Of a stretch of DNA of 64,000 nt, positions 24,548-33,313 are shown in pieces. The notes under the pieces are model-generated. The model was not told the origin of the DNA, ran no database searches, and saw only the letters and a program-made list of their open reading frames with translations. The stretch is from NCBI GenBank assembly GCA_964493505.1, contig CAZBNP010000018.1:1-64000 (forward strand). The letters run 5' to 3'. Position 1 is the first letter of the stretch, and every line of letters starts with the position of its first letter. The translations under genes and the position numbers were made by a program. The stretch is from Chryseosolibacter sp964493505 (GTDB taxonomy: Bacteria > Bacteroidota > Bacteroidia > Cytophagales > Cyclobacteriaceae).

Positions 24548-25837
24548 TCAGTCCTCTTTTGCCTTTTCGTCGAGTATCAGGCGGACTGTATTGATGCGGT
24601 TTTCCGCCGTGGACTGGATCACGAAGGTAGCGGGGGGTATATTGACGGTTTCGCCGCTCTTGGGGAGATCTTCGGTGCTGGACAGTATCAGTCCGCCCAG
24701 CGTGTCATAATCGCCAGTTGGAAGGTTCCAGTCATACGTTTCATTCAGGTAGTCGATTTCGAGGCGCGCGCTCAGCAACCATGTCCGGCTATCGATCTGC
24801 AGCTCTATTTCAGTGTCTTCGTCGTGTTCGTCTTCTATTTCTCCGAAAATCTCCTCGATTACATCCTCCATGCTAACGATCCCTGATGTGCCTCCAAACT
24901 CGTCTACTACCGCTGCCAGACTTTTTCGCTCATTGATAAACCGTACCATGAGCTCCTTTGCCAGGGCTGTTTCGGGGATTGTGATAATCGGGGTGAGAAT
25001 CTCTTCAATGCGCGAAGGCTTCTTGAAAAGCGCCGCCGAATGGCAATAACCGACGATGTCGTCGATAGAATCTTTGAAGATGATGATCTTGGAGTGCCCG
25101 CTTTCGAGGAAGGCTTCCCGCAGGACGTCAAGGCCTGTATCGAGACCCACGGCTGTGATCTCTGTACGGGGTATCATGCAGTCGCGGATACGCACCGATT
25201 TAAACTCGAGGGCATTCTTGAATATCTTCTCATCAAGCTCCAGGTCGCGTTTCCCGGGTTTGATCCGGTGCATCGTTTTCAGATACTCGTTGACATCCGT
25301 CAGTCCGAAGACAGGCTTCTGTTTTGAATACTCAAGACCGAATACCCGGTCGATGATCAGTTTTGCCAATGAGATCACGGTAAACACCAGCGGGAACAAC
25401 GCAACAAAGAAGACAGCAAAGGGAATTGCCATCACCCTGACTACTCGTCCTGCATTGATGATGAAAAAGCTTTTTGAAAAGAGCTCGACTGTGTACAGGA
25501 TAACCACAGACAGGACGAAGGTCAGCGTTACAATAGGTATCAGAATAGTGAGGCTGACGTCGGTGAACGCGCCATCAAACCACGAGAAGAGCAGCAGTGT
25601 TGTAAAGACGCCAAAGAGGATCAATGACCCGATGTTGCCGATAAGCGTAGTGCCAATGAACCAGGTTGGTCTTTTCGTGAAGAAGGCCGTGATCCTGCCA
25701 GACAGATCGCGCGTTTTCTCCTGATCCCGCGTTCCGGCTGAAAGTTTGCTTAACGAGAGAATAGAGACCTCCATTCCGGAGAAGAATATCGAGAATATCA
25801 GAGCGCCGATCATGCCGGCGAGATATGCGCTGTTCAT
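24548..25837 (-). CDS. CNNM/CorC (HlyC) family membrane protein, GldE-like
   Basis: 429-residue protein. The N-terminal DUF21 transmembrane region has four hydrophobic segments (AYLAGMIGALIFSIFFSGMEV to about residue 165). A CBS pair (about 205-325, MIPRTEITAVGLD and VDEFGGTSGIVSMEDVIEEIFGEI) and a C-terminal CorC_HlyC domain (about 340-420, DYDTLGGLILS) follow. The family includes Mg2+/Co2+ efflux-linked proteins and, in gliding Bacteroidetes, GldE. The position next to lptC and ppiD and the presence of sprA make the GldE branch possible, but a tree would be needed. Its start overlaps the upstream 53-residue gene by 4 nt (ATGA). Confidence 0.88.
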   Translation of the reverse strand: MNSAYLAGMIGALIFSIFFSGMEVSILSLSKLSAGTRDQEKTRDLSGRITAFFTKRPTWFIGTTLIGNIGSLILFGVFTTLLLFSWFDGAFTDVSLTILIPIVTLTFVLSVVILYTVELFSKSFFIINAGRVVRVMAIPFAVFFVALFPLVFTVISLAKLIIDRVFGLEYSKQKPVFGLTDVNEYLKTMHRIKPGKRDLELDEKIFKNALEFKSVRIRDCMIPRTEITAVGLDTGLDVLREAFLESGHSKIIIFKDSIDDIVGYCHSAALFKKPSRIEEILTPIITIPETALAKELMVRFINERKSLAAVVDEFGGTSGIVSMEDVIEEIFGEIEDEHDEDTEIELQIDSRTWLLSARLEIDYLNETYDWNLPTGDYDTLGGLILSSTEDLPKSGETVNIPPATFVIQSTAENRINTVRLILDEKAKED

Positions 25838-25995
25838 GGTTTTTTTCTCCGTCTCAAATTAAGAAGAAAAAAGAACAACAGCGCGAGCATCAGTGCCCAG
25901 TAGGCATTTCCAAAGCCAACTGTCATAATCTGATGAATGCCGATAATGATAAATGCTACCGCCAGCGAAAGGAAGATAACTTCGGGTAATCTCAT
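25834..25995 (-). CDS. Small two-helix membrane protein, unknown function
   Basis: 53 residues: MRLPE, then a hydrophobic helix VIFLSLAVAFIIIGIHQIM, a short turn TVGFGNAYW, a second helix ALMLALLFFFLL and the basic tail NLRRRKKP. By the positive-inside rule both ends are probably cytoplasmic. The stop overlaps the start of the CorC-like gene in ATGA, and the lptC stop is 38 nt upstream, so it is a coupled member of this envelope operon. I do not recognise a family. The tight overlap and clean two-helix design argue that it is a real gene. Confidence 0.7.
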   Translation of the reverse strand: MRLPEVIFLSLAVAFIIIGIHQIMTVGFGNAYWALMLALLFFFLLNLRRRKKP

Positions 25996-26033
25996 GAGCG
26001 TAAAAATACCAAGGATTTTTCATTGCGCGAAGG

Positions 26034-26570
26034 TCATTCATCGATCGCAAAATCGCCTTCCGGGTTAATAATGATGTAGTCAGACATGTCGTCTTTGGCT
26101 TCCAGGCCTGTTCCGTAAACCACATCCGTTTGTTGTCTTATGGTCACGAACTTGTCGGTGAAAATTTTCTTCTCCGTGGGCTTCCAGAACAGTTCTTCCG
26201 TGTTAAGCTGTTCATTTGTCGCTATGTTTTTCACTTCTACCTTTCCGCGGCCGCGCCATTGGTTTTCTTTCTTGAAATAATAGGCTTCATTGGCGCGTAA
26301 TGTTGTTTCCAGTTTTCCCGTTTCGTCGAAGAACTCCATATACAAACCGTCTGGAAACTCCTGATCGCCGTTGTCAAACTGGTGTACCATCGCAGCGATC
26401 ATTTTTACTTTGACCCTGCTTTCTTCCGTGTAATAGGTCTCAACGTTTTCGATGATACGCAGCGGGCCGTCATATTCGAGGGGCTCTTTCAGTTCGGAAG
26501 GGTTGCACGCCGCTGTGATGGAGAGTAGTAGCCATACGAATCGCCCTTGCGGCTGAAACAAAAAAGCCAT
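26034..26570 (-). CDS. lptC: LPS export periplasmic lipoprotein LptC
   Basis: 178-residue protein from the start at 26570. The N-terminus has a lipobox ending ITAAC with C22, so it is a lipoprotein, unlike the E. coli membrane-anchored LptC. The beta-jellyroll region is recognised from YTEESRVKVKMIAAMVHQF, DGLYMEFFDETGKLETTLRANEAYY and NTEELFW, with the C-terminal VVYGTGLEAKDDMSDYII. It links the inner membrane LptBFG extractor to LptA in LPS transport. The frame is open to 26636, overlapping the upstream gene; that start would add 22 residues before the signal peptide. The 26570 start codon lies inside a terminator-like hairpin (26560-26586). Confidence 0.85.
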   Translation of the reverse strand: MAFLFQPQGRFVWLLLSITAACNPSELKEPLEYDGPLRIIENVETYYTEESRVKVKMIAAMVHQFDNGDQEFPDGLYMEFFDETGKLETTLRANEAYYFKKENQWRGRGKVEVKNIATNEQLNTEELFWKPTEKKIFTDKFVTIRQQTDVVYGTGLEAKDDMSDYIIINPEGDFAIDE

Positions 26571-26586
26571 AGTATTTGCTATGGCT
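26560..26586 (-). terminator. Terminator-like hairpin containing the lptC start codon
   Basis: On the minus strand AGCCATAG (26586-26579), 6-nt loop, CTATGGCT (26572-26565), then T's to 26560. Perfect 8-bp stem. The second arm contains the lptC ATG, and the U-tract encodes residues 3-5. It starts 22 nt after the stop of the outer membrane protein gene. Confidence 0.7.
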
Positions 26587-26608
26587 CTCGTGAGGCTTTG
26601 CCGTGAGG

Positions 26609-27889
26609 TTAGTCGTATCTTCTCTTGATGAACCATCGATCATTAAAGGAAATTCCAAAATAAATCTTAAAGTAGTTTTCTTCGAGAATGTTCTCCGATT
26701 TGTCGCCACGCTTGCCGTACTCGAAGCCGAGGTCAATGGAGTTGTCACGTCCCGCAGGTAGTGAAAATCCAAAATTGATGCCAAGATCCCTGACGGGGTT
26801 GCCATTGGCGAGGAACGGGTTCTCTTCCAGGCTTACGCCTGCCCGGTACGTGATCCGTTTGAGATAGTTTTCAGCGGCAAACATATCAGGTGTGAGTTCG
26901 CCGCCGACTGCCACACGCCAGGATGGCTGGAGGGCGTCATTGGCGCCGTTTACATCCCGGAAATCGGCCCAGTCCTGATAGGTGAACTCGGTGCCGATAG
27001 ACCAGTCAAGCCCGCGGCTCAGTGATACGCCTACCGTCAGCGAAGCCGGGACAGAAAAGCTGCCTCTGGTCGAGCTGGGGAGTACGCTCACATCCGTGGT
27101 GTCGCCGATTGAGTTTGTGCGAAAAATTCTATCCGTTTTCCTGGTGCGAAGGTCGGTGCCAAAGTTGTACACGGCTCCAAAGCTGAGTCTATGACGATTG
27201 CGCGAGAAGAGTGAGTCCTTGCTGAATGAGATGCCCGTGCCAAAGGTGAAGTCTCTTACATACGCTTTTTCTTCAATACCGGCTACGTAGTTCATCGGCT
27301 CGGGTGAGTTAACCAGTTGATTCCTGTGGCTTTTTATGATCGAGCTGAAAATATAAGAGGCTTTGAGGCCGACTGCCAGCTCACGCGTAATGCGTACGCC
27401 GTTGGACCAATACAGTTGTGTGAGTCCGCCGTCGCCTTCTTCTGTAATCCGTACTTCTTCAGGCCTGTCAACCACATTATCTGTGTAATGCAGCACGTAA
27501 TTGACAGTTGTATAGGGCATGAGGCCAACCGATGTCGTCCATCGACCCGGCTTGATCGGGAATGCTGTTACCAGATAATTCATGTTGCCTCCCTGGCTGG
27601 TCTCGCTCAGTGTATCGGCGCTGACAGTGCGTCGCTCCATGACAATGCCCGCCTGAAAGGCAGTATTGACCGAATTATAGATAAGGAGCGCCGGGTTCTG
27701 ATTGTTGATGTAAAAGTATTGCGGCTGACTGACGCCTACACCGGCCATACCCTGATGGTTAACCAGCGCGTTTCCGTAAGGCTCTCCTATTCCGAAGGAT
27801 GAATAGGGAGTGCGCGCCGCCTGCCCTGAGGCCTGAAAGGCCAAAAACACCAGGCATCCGGCGTAAAGAACTCTATGAATAATTGACAT
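26609..27889 (-). CDS. Outer membrane beta-barrel protein, FadL/OMPP1-like
   Basis: 426-residue protein with a signal peptide (residues 1-22, ending FQASGQ). The N-terminal part AARTPYSSFGIGEPYGNALVNHQGMAGVGVS and the many alternating amphipathic strands with aromatic ends (YLVTAFPIKPGRWTTSVGLMPY, WSIGTEFTYQDWADF, KIYFGISF) indicate a FadL-like barrel. It has no TonB plug. Substrate unknown, perhaps hydrophobic compounds. It overlaps the 3' end of coaX by 17 nt, so the two are coupled. The same order, coaX, this protein, lptC, occurs in other Bacteroidetes as far as I recall. Confidence 0.8.
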   Translation of the reverse strand: MSIIHRVLYAGCLVFLAFQASGQAARTPYSSFGIGEPYGNALVNHQGMAGVGVSQPQYFYINNQNPALLIYNSVNTAFQAGIVMERRTVSADTLSETSQGGNMNYLVTAFPIKPGRWTTSVGLMPYTTVNYVLHYTDNVVDRPEEVRITEEGDGGLTQLYWSNGVRITRELAVGLKASYIFSSIIKSHRNQLVNSPEPMNYVAGIEEKAYVRDFTFGTGISFSKDSLFSRNRHRLSFGAVYNFGTDLRTRKTDRIFRTNSIGDTTDVSVLPSSTRGSFSVPASLTVGVSLSRGLDWSIGTEFTYQDWADFRDVNGANDALQPSWRVAVGGELTPDMFAAENYLKRITYRAGVSLEENPFLANGNPVRDLGINFGFSLPAGRDNSIDLGFEYGKRGDKSENILEENYFKIYFGISFNDRWFIKRRYD

Positions 27890-28592
27890 TATGAATCAAA
27901 ATGCTGTTTAACCCGATGAGCACTAAATCAGGGATCGCAAATATGGATGCTTTCAACTGGTTTTCAAAAAATCCTACATCGCCACCGCATAAAATCACCC
28001 GTAAACCCGGAAATTTCTCCCTGTATTGCTCTATTATTCCTTCAATTTCCGCCGTAATCCCGTTCGTTACACCGCTCTGAATGGATGTTTCCGTGGTGTC
28101 ACCAATGAGCTTTACACCGGTCGTTGGGGACACTAACGGCAATTTGGCCGTAAAAGTATGGACTGCCTTGAAGCGCATCTTCAACCCCGGTGAGATGCCC
28201 CCTCCGTGGAAATTGGCCGCGCTGTCTACAAAATCGTAGGTAATGCAGGTGCCGGCGTCTATAACAAGACTGTCTGAAGACGGAAAAAGTTGTACCGCAC
28301 CGCAAACACCTGCCAGTCTGTCTACTCCCAGCGTCTCCGGGGTCTTATACAGACTCTTTACCGGCAGCGGCAGATCCTTTCGGAGGATGAAGCCCCTGGC
28401 TTTAGCCGCCCAGGATGCAACCAGCTGGGGGTCGAGATTTACCGATGAGATGATGACGTTCTCAAACGCTCCGGCCCTGACAAACGCCTCCAGTTGTCCG
28501 ATCGCAGAAAACGATCGTTTTTCAACCAGTTTTTCACCGTCGAAAATTCCTAACTTGGTCGCACTGTTACCCGAATCAACGATCAGATTCAT
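27873..28592 (-). CDS. coaX: Type III pantothenate kinase
   Basis: 239-residue ASKHA-fold kinase that phosphorylates pantothenate in the first step of CoA synthesis. Visible motifs are the N-terminal phosphate loop DSGNSATKLGIFDG, the pantothenate-binding TLGVDRLAG, and VIDAGTCITYDFVD with the catalytic Asp. Type III enzymes need a monovalent cation and are not inhibited by CoA. First gene of the envelope row; an exact -7 element lies 19 nt before its start. Confidence 0.95.
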   Translation of the reverse strand: MNLIVDSGNSATKLGIFDGEKLVEKRSFSAIGQLEAFVRAGAFENVIISSVNLDPQLVASWAAKARGFILRKDLPLPVKSLYKTPETLGVDRLAGVCGAVQLFPSSDSLVIDAGTCITYDFVDSAANFHGGGISPGLKMRFKAVHTFTAKLPLVSPTTGVKLIGDTTETSIQSGVTNGITAEIEGIIEQYREKFPGLRVILCGGDVGFFENQLKASIFAIPDLVLIGLNSILIHNVNYS

Positions 28593-28611
28593 TGTGACGA
28601 AATATAAGGTC

Positions 28612-28619
28612 CAAAGGTA
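28612..28619 (-). promoter_or_regulatory. coaX promoter -7 element
   Basis: Minus-strand TACCTTTG, exact TAnnTTTG, with a predicted leader of about 13 nt. No clear -33 element. Confidence 0.5.
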
Positions 28620-28684
28620 ACCGAATCGTTGTAATGCCGGAAATCTTAGCCTCCGGTATTCTCGGCCAGTAAACTTTCAATGAT

Positions 28685-29767
28685 ATGATCATCAAATCGC
28701 GATACCGGGTGATTGGCGCGATGTCGGGGACATCACTCGATGGCCTCGACATTGCCAGTTGTGTGCTCCGCAAGCTTAAGTCCGGGTGGAAATACGAAAT
28801 TGAGGCGGCAACCACGTTGAAGTATTCACCCCGGTGGCTGAGCCGACTTGCGCAGGCGCATACGCTTAGTGGACAGGAACTGATGGCATTGGACGCAGAC
28901 TACGGCACCTTCGTCGGTAATGCGGTTAAAGATTTTCTCGATACCCATCAACTCCGGGCGGATTTTATCGCCTCGCACGGACATACGGTTTTTCATCAAC
29001 CTGTGAGACGGTTCACAACTCAGATCGGCAATGGCTATTCCCTTCATGTTGCCAGCAGCCTTCCCGTTGTTTGTGACTTCAGGATGTATGATGTAGCACG
29101 CGGGGGAGAAGGCGCGCCGCTGGTTCCTATCGGCGACAAACTCCTCTTTCACGAATACGACGTATGCCTTAACCTGGGTGGGATCGCAAACCTTTCGACG
29201 GACGTCAAAGGTAAACGCGTCGCCTACGATATCTGCTTCTGCAATATGGCTTTGAATATGCTTGCGGGAGAAGTATCGCAAAGATTTGACAAGAATGGCA
29301 GGATAGCGGCTGGCGGCAAGGTGAATGACCGCCTTCTCGCCACACTTAACCGGGTATACAGACGCTACCGCGCGAAGCGCCCCTCGCTGGGACGGGAGAT
29401 CTTTGAGAAAGACTTTATTCCGCTCATCACTGACAAGCGCGTATCGCTGGAAGACAGACTTTGCACGTTTACGGAATCAGCAGCGATGGAGATATGCGGT
29501 TCCATCGCGTCTCAAAAGCGATCACCACAGGTGCTGTGCAGCGGTGGGGGGACATTTAATGCCTTCCTTATTTCGCGTATGCTCGAGCACGGGGGCGATG
29601 ACATCACCTTCATCATTCCCGATGAAGTGGTAGTGAAATTCAAGGAAGCGCTGGTGTTCGCTTTCCTCGGTGTGCTGCGCGTGCGAAATGAAACCAATAG
29701 CCTGAAAAGCGTTACCCATGCCTCCCGCGATACCTCGTCAGGAACCATGATAGGTTTCAGGGTGTAG
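28685..29767 (+). CDS. anmK: Anhydro-N-acetylmuramic acid kinase
   Basis: 360-residue ASKHA kinase that opens and phosphorylates 1,6-anhydro-MurNAc to MurNAc 6-phosphate in peptidoglycan recycling. Seen: the phosphate loop GAMSGTSLDGLDIA (residues 12-25), the catalytic region HGHTVFHQP, FRMYDVARGGEGAPLVP, NLGGIANLS and the adenosine-binding LCSGGGTFNAFL. Length is normal. Divergent from coaX; convergent with lysC (14 nt between stops). No murQ or nagZ is nearby. Confidence 0.94.
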   Translation: MIIKSRYRVIGAMSGTSLDGLDIASCVLRKLKSGWKYEIEAATTLKYSPRWLSRLAQAHTLSGQELMALDADYGTFVGNAVKDFLDTHQLRADFIASHGHTVFHQPVRRFTTQIGNGYSLHVASSLPVVCDFRMYDVARGGEGAPLVPIGDKLLFHEYDVCLNLGGIANLSTDVKGKRVAYDICFCNMALNMLAGEVSQRFDKNGRIAAGGKVNDRLLATLNRVYRRYRAKRPSLGREIFEKDFIPLITDKRVSLEDRLCTFTESAAMEICGSIASQKRSPQVLCSGGGTFNAFLISRMLEHGGDDITFIIPDEVVVKFKEALVFAFLGVLRVRNETNSLKSVTHASRDTSSGTMIGFRV

Positions 29768-29781
29768 AACGCTGGCTGCTG

Positions 29782-31104
29782 CTAAAGCCCGAACAATCCT
29801 CCATTGAGAGCAATCAGCGCCTGATTTTTGAACTGATTGTCTACCAGCACGGAGACGTTGTTTGAACTGCCGCCGCATGACACCATTCTTACGGGTATAG
29901 AAGAGAGCGATTTAAACACCTCGTTTACAGCTCCCGGCTTGTCGAGAATGTGATTACCGACGATACAGATGATAGTCTGGTCTTTGTCGATTTCAATGGT
30001 GCCGAATTTTTTCAGCTCGGCCTCGATCTCCGCGAGGTGTGTCTGGTTGTCGATCGTCAGAGACACCGCCACTTCGGAGGTTGCGATCATGTCGATGGGT
30101 GTCTTGTAGTGCTCGAAGACTTCGAATACCCTTCGGAGAAATCCATAAGCCATAAGCATTCGCGACGACTTGATCTTGATAGCGGTGATATTGTCTTTGG
30201 CAGCGATGGCTTTGAAAGTGAGTTTTTCCTCTGTTTTTTCGCTGATGATCGTACCGGGAGCACTCTCGTCCATAGTGTTCTTCAGCCGCACGGGAACATT
30301 GCATCGCTGTGCGGGTACAATGGTTGAAGGGTGGAGGATCTTGGCGCCAAAGTAGGCGAGCTCAGATGCTTCTTCGAATGTCAGGTGAGCGATCGGGAGA
30401 GTTCTGGACACAATTCTTGGGTCGTTGTTGTGCATACCGTCGATGTCGGTCCAAATCTGGATTTCACGCGCCCCCAGGGCCGCACCAATAAGGGAAGCTG
30501 TATAATCACTGCCACCGCGTTTGAGATTGTCGATCTCATTTTTGTGGTTCCGGCAGATATATCCCTGCGTGATGATGATGTCAATGCCGCTCATTGAATC
30601 CACGAGCGGCTTGAGCCGACGTGCTATTTTCTCCAGCTCCGGCTCTTCATTTTCGTCGATAGACATAAAGTGCAGCGCGGGGAGAAGGCGTGCATTTACT
30701 TTTTGTGAATGAAGGTAGTGGTAGAATAGTTCGGTAGATATTAACTCTCCCTGCGCCAGTAATTCGCGGCTGCTGTTGTCGTCAAACTGTCCGGCAGCGA
30801 GCAATCTGATGAGTATAAAATAGCGGCTGACAATTTCGTGTCCGATAGCATGCGACGCTTCACCGGAGAACACGTCGTTGACATAGGCTTGATAGTGGCG
30901 CTCAAGGATAGCGATTTCGGACTCTGCCGTGCCGGTTTCTCCGGCGAGAAGATGGTTTCCGATAGAGACGAGTGCGTTTGTCGTTCCAGACAGGGCAGAC
31001 AGCACCACGATCTTCTTTCCGGGAGTGCGGGTCACAAGGTCTGCTACTTTCTTTAGCCGTTCGGGTTTGCCAACGGATGTCCCTCCGAATTTTAATACGA
31101 TCAT
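29782..31104 (-). CDS. lysC: Aspartate kinase (monofunctional)
   Basis: 440-residue kinase that makes beta-aspartyl phosphate for lysine, threonine and methionine. The kinase domain starts KFGGTSVGKPERLKKVA and includes RGGSDYTASLIGAALGAREIQIWTDIDG. The C-terminal third holds two ACT domains (about 305-440; IKIKSSRMLMAYGFLRRVFEVF and ICIVGNHI), the usual site of feedback control by amino acids. There is no fused homoserine dehydrogenase. A -7 element (TAAATTTG) lies at 31127-31134. The gene stands alone between anmK and dnaK. Confidence 0.93.
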   Translation of the reverse strand: MIVLKFGGTSVGKPERLKKVADLVTRTPGKKIVVLSALSGTTNALVSIGNHLLAGETGTAESEIAILERHYQAYVNDVFSGEASHAIGHEIVSRYFILIRLLAAGQFDDNSSRELLAQGELISTELFYHYLHSQKVNARLLPALHFMSIDENEEPELEKIARRLKPLVDSMSGIDIIITQGYICRNHKNEIDNLKRGGSDYTASLIGAALGAREIQIWTDIDGMHNNDPRIVSRTLPIAHLTFEEASELAYFGAKILHPSTIVPAQRCNVPVRLKNTMDESAPGTIISEKTEEKLTFKAIAAKDNITAIKIKSSRMLMAYGFLRRVFEVFEHYKTPIDMIATSEVAVSLTIDNQTHLAEIEAELKKFGTIEIDKDQTIICIVGNHILDKPGAVNEVFKSLSSIPVRMVSCGGSSNNVSVLVDNQFKNQALIALNGGLFGL

Positions 31105-31126
31105 AGTTTACTGAATTTTGAGCCGT

Positions 31127-31134
31127 CAAATTTA
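31127..31134 (-). promoter_or_regulatory. lysC promoter -7 element
   Basis: Minus-strand TAAATTTG, exact TAnnTTTG, 22 nt before the lysC start. No clear -33. Confidence 0.4.
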
Positions 31135-31181
31135 GCTATCAGTAATCAATAAATGGCATGCAGTTGAAAAAAGGAAGGCAC

Positions 31182-31209
31182 AAAAAAGACCGCTGTTTTC
31201 ACAGCGGTC
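31182..31209 (-). terminator. Rho-independent terminator of dnaK
   Basis: Perfect 8-bp stem GACCGCTG (31188-31195) with CAGCGGTC (31202-31209), 6-nt loop, T-run on the minus strand (31182-31187), 22 nt after the dnaK stop. Confidence 0.93.
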
Positions 31210-31231
31210 CACATTGTGTTTATAGAAAAGC

Positions 31232-33154
31232 TTACTTCTTGTCGTTTACTTCTTCAAACTCTACATCCGACACATCGTTGGCCTGGTTTCCGTCGGCTTT
31301 GGGCTCTGCACCCTGACCAGGCTGCCCGGCCCCGGCTTCCGCGTCACCGGATGCCTGATACATCTCGGTTGCCGCGCCTTGCCAGGCAGTGTTGAGCGCC
31401 TCCATAGCGGCGTCGATCGCCGCACTGTCCTGGCTCTTATGCGCCTCTCTCAGTTTTTCAAGCGCGCCGTTGATAGCGGTTTTATTAGGTTCCGAGAGCT
31501 TGTCGCCGTATTCTTTCATCTGCTTCTCCGTTTGGAAAATCAGCGAGTCGGCCTGGTTTATTTTCTCAACGCGTTCGCGCGATTTTTTATCGCTGTCTGC
31601 GTTGGCCTGAGCTTCTTCTTTCATCTTCTGGATTTCAGCATCCGTCAGACCGGAAGAAGCTTCGATCCTGATCTTTTGTTCCTTACCGGTGCCCTTGTCT
31701 TTCGCCGACACGTGCAGGATACCGTTGGCGTCGATGTCGAAGGTAACTTCAACCTGCGGAATGCCGCGTGGCGCGGGGGGAATTCCATCGAGGTGAAAGC
31801 GACCGATCGACCGGTTGTCTTTCGCCATAGGTCTCTCTCCCTGGAGGATGTGGATCTCTACCGAGGGCTGGTTGTCGGCTGCGGTTGAAAACACTTCCGA
31901 TTTTTTCGACGGGATAGTCGTATTCGAGTCGATGAGTTTTGTAAACACACCGCCAAGCGTTTCGATACCCAGGGAAAGAGGAGTCACGTCGAGTAGCAAC
32001 ACGTCTTTCACTTCGCCGGTGAGAACACCACCTTGGATTGCGGCACCCACGGCAACGACTTCGTCGGGATTCACACCCTTGGAAGGTTTCTTGCCGAAGA
32101 ATTTTTCGACTTCTTCCTGGATTCTCGGGATACGAGTTGAGCCTCCAACGAGGATAACCTCGTCGATCTCGCCGACGCTGACGCCGGAATCTTCAACCGC
32201 CTTGCGGCAGGGCTCAAGTGTTCTGCGAACCAGGTCATCGACAAGTTGCTCGAACTTGGCTCTTGTGATTTTTTTCACAAGGTGCTTAGGTACGCCGTCG
32301 ATTGAGGTGATGTACGGAAGGTTTACTTCTGTTTCCTGAGAGCTTGAAAGCTCAATCTTCGCTTTCTCAGAAGCTTCCTTCAAACGCTGCAGTGCCATCG
32401 GGTCTTTCCGAAGGTCCACGTTTTCGTCGTTCTTGAATTCGTCTGCCAGCCAGTTCATGATGCGTTGGTCAAAGTCATCACCACCAAGGTGTACATCGCC
32501 ATTGGTCGACTTAACTTCAAATACGCCATCGCCCAGTTCGAGAATTGAAATATCAAAAGTACCGCCACCGAGGTCATAGACGGCAATCTTCATATCCTGA
32601 TTCTTCTTGTCAAGGCCGTATGCCAACGCAGCCGCTGTTGGTTCATTGATGATCCTCTTCACATCAAGGCCGGCGATCTGCCCGGCTTCTTTGGTGGCCT
32701 GACGCTCGGCATCGTTAAAATAAGCCGGAACGGTAATGACCGCTTCGGCAATGGTGGTGCCGAGGTAGTCTTCCGCTGTGCTTTTCATCTTCTGAAGGAT
32801 CATCGCCGACACTTCCTGAGGAGTGTAAAGGCGATCTCCTATTCTGATGCGTATGGTGTCGTTATTGCCGCGCTCTACCTGATAAGAAACCATCTTCATC
32901 TCCTCGTTCACGTCGTCATACTTCTTACCCATGAAACGCTTTATGGACTGAACGGTATTCCTTGGATTGGTAATGGCCTGACGCTTGGCGGGATCTCCTA
33001 CTTTCCGCTCGCCTTTTCCGTCATCCAGAAAGGCAACAATAGAGGGAGTAGTTCTACGGCCCTCGCTATTCGCAATTACGACGGGCTCGCTACCCTCCAT
33101 AACCGCCACGCAGGAGTTAGTCGTACCCAAATCGATTCCAATGATTTTACCCAT
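31232..33154 (-). CDS. dnaK: Molecular chaperone DnaK (Hsp70)
   Basis: 640-residue Hsp70. The ATPase domain (1-385) begins GKIIGIDLGTTNSCVAVMEG and includes AVITVPAYFNDAERQATKEAG and IYDLGGGTFDIS-type blocks (here VYDLGGGTFDIS). The conserved linker region LLLDVTPLSLGIETLGG opens the substrate-binding domain, followed by the helical lid and the C-terminal EFEEVNDKK. It works with DnaJ and GrpE, whose genes lie together at 43.6-45.3 kb rather than next to dnaK. Single-gene unit with its own terminator. No CIRCE element was seen; an ACAGGA-N9-TCCTGT inverted repeat lies about 100 nt upstream. Confidence 0.99.
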   Translation of the reverse strand: MGKIIGIDLGTTNSCVAVMEGSEPVVIANSEGRRTTPSIVAFLDDGKGERKVGDPAKRQAITNPRNTVQSIKRFMGKKYDDVNEEMKMVSYQVERGNNDTIRIRIGDRLYTPQEVSAMILQKMKSTAEDYLGTTIAEAVITVPAYFNDAERQATKEAGQIAGLDVKRIINEPTAAALAYGLDKKNQDMKIAVYDLGGGTFDISILELGDGVFEVKSTNGDVHLGGDDFDQRIMNWLADEFKNDENVDLRKDPMALQRLKEASEKAKIELSSSQETEVNLPYITSIDGVPKHLVKKITRAKFEQLVDDLVRRTLEPCRKAVEDSGVSVGEIDEVILVGGSTRIPRIQEEVEKFFGKKPSKGVNPDEVVAVGAAIQGGVLTGEVKDVLLLDVTPLSLGIETLGGVFTKLIDSNTTIPSKKSEVFSTAADNQPSVEIHILQGERPMAKDNRSIGRFHLDGIPPAPRGIPQVEVTFDIDANGILHVSAKDKGTGKEQKIRIEASSGLTDAEIQKMKEEAQANADSDKKSRERVEKINQADSLIFQTEKQMKEYGDKLSEPNKTAINGALEKLREAHKSQDSAAIDAAMEALNTAWQGAATEMYQASGDAEAGAGQPGQGAEPKADGNQANDVSDVEFEEVNDKK

Positions 33155-33313
33155 GTTATTATCCTCTTTTAATGTTCAACACTGATATTGTAACCTACGT
33201 TTAACAATGGTTGTGCCAGCCCCGGAAATTGACGGAAAAAATGACACATTGACAGGATTGGAGTTGTCCTGTGGAAAACGGTCCATAAGGTTTGTCAAGA
33301 ACTGCCGGGTGGA

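Noticed and set aside
25859..26125. 88-codon minus-strand frame over the end of lptC and the small membrane protein
   Set aside because: It overlaps lptC and the 53-residue two-helix gene in another frame and has a non-protein-like composition.
33263..33281. Single DnaA-like box (TGTGGAAAA) upstream of dnaK
   Set aside because: One isolated near-match is expected by chance.
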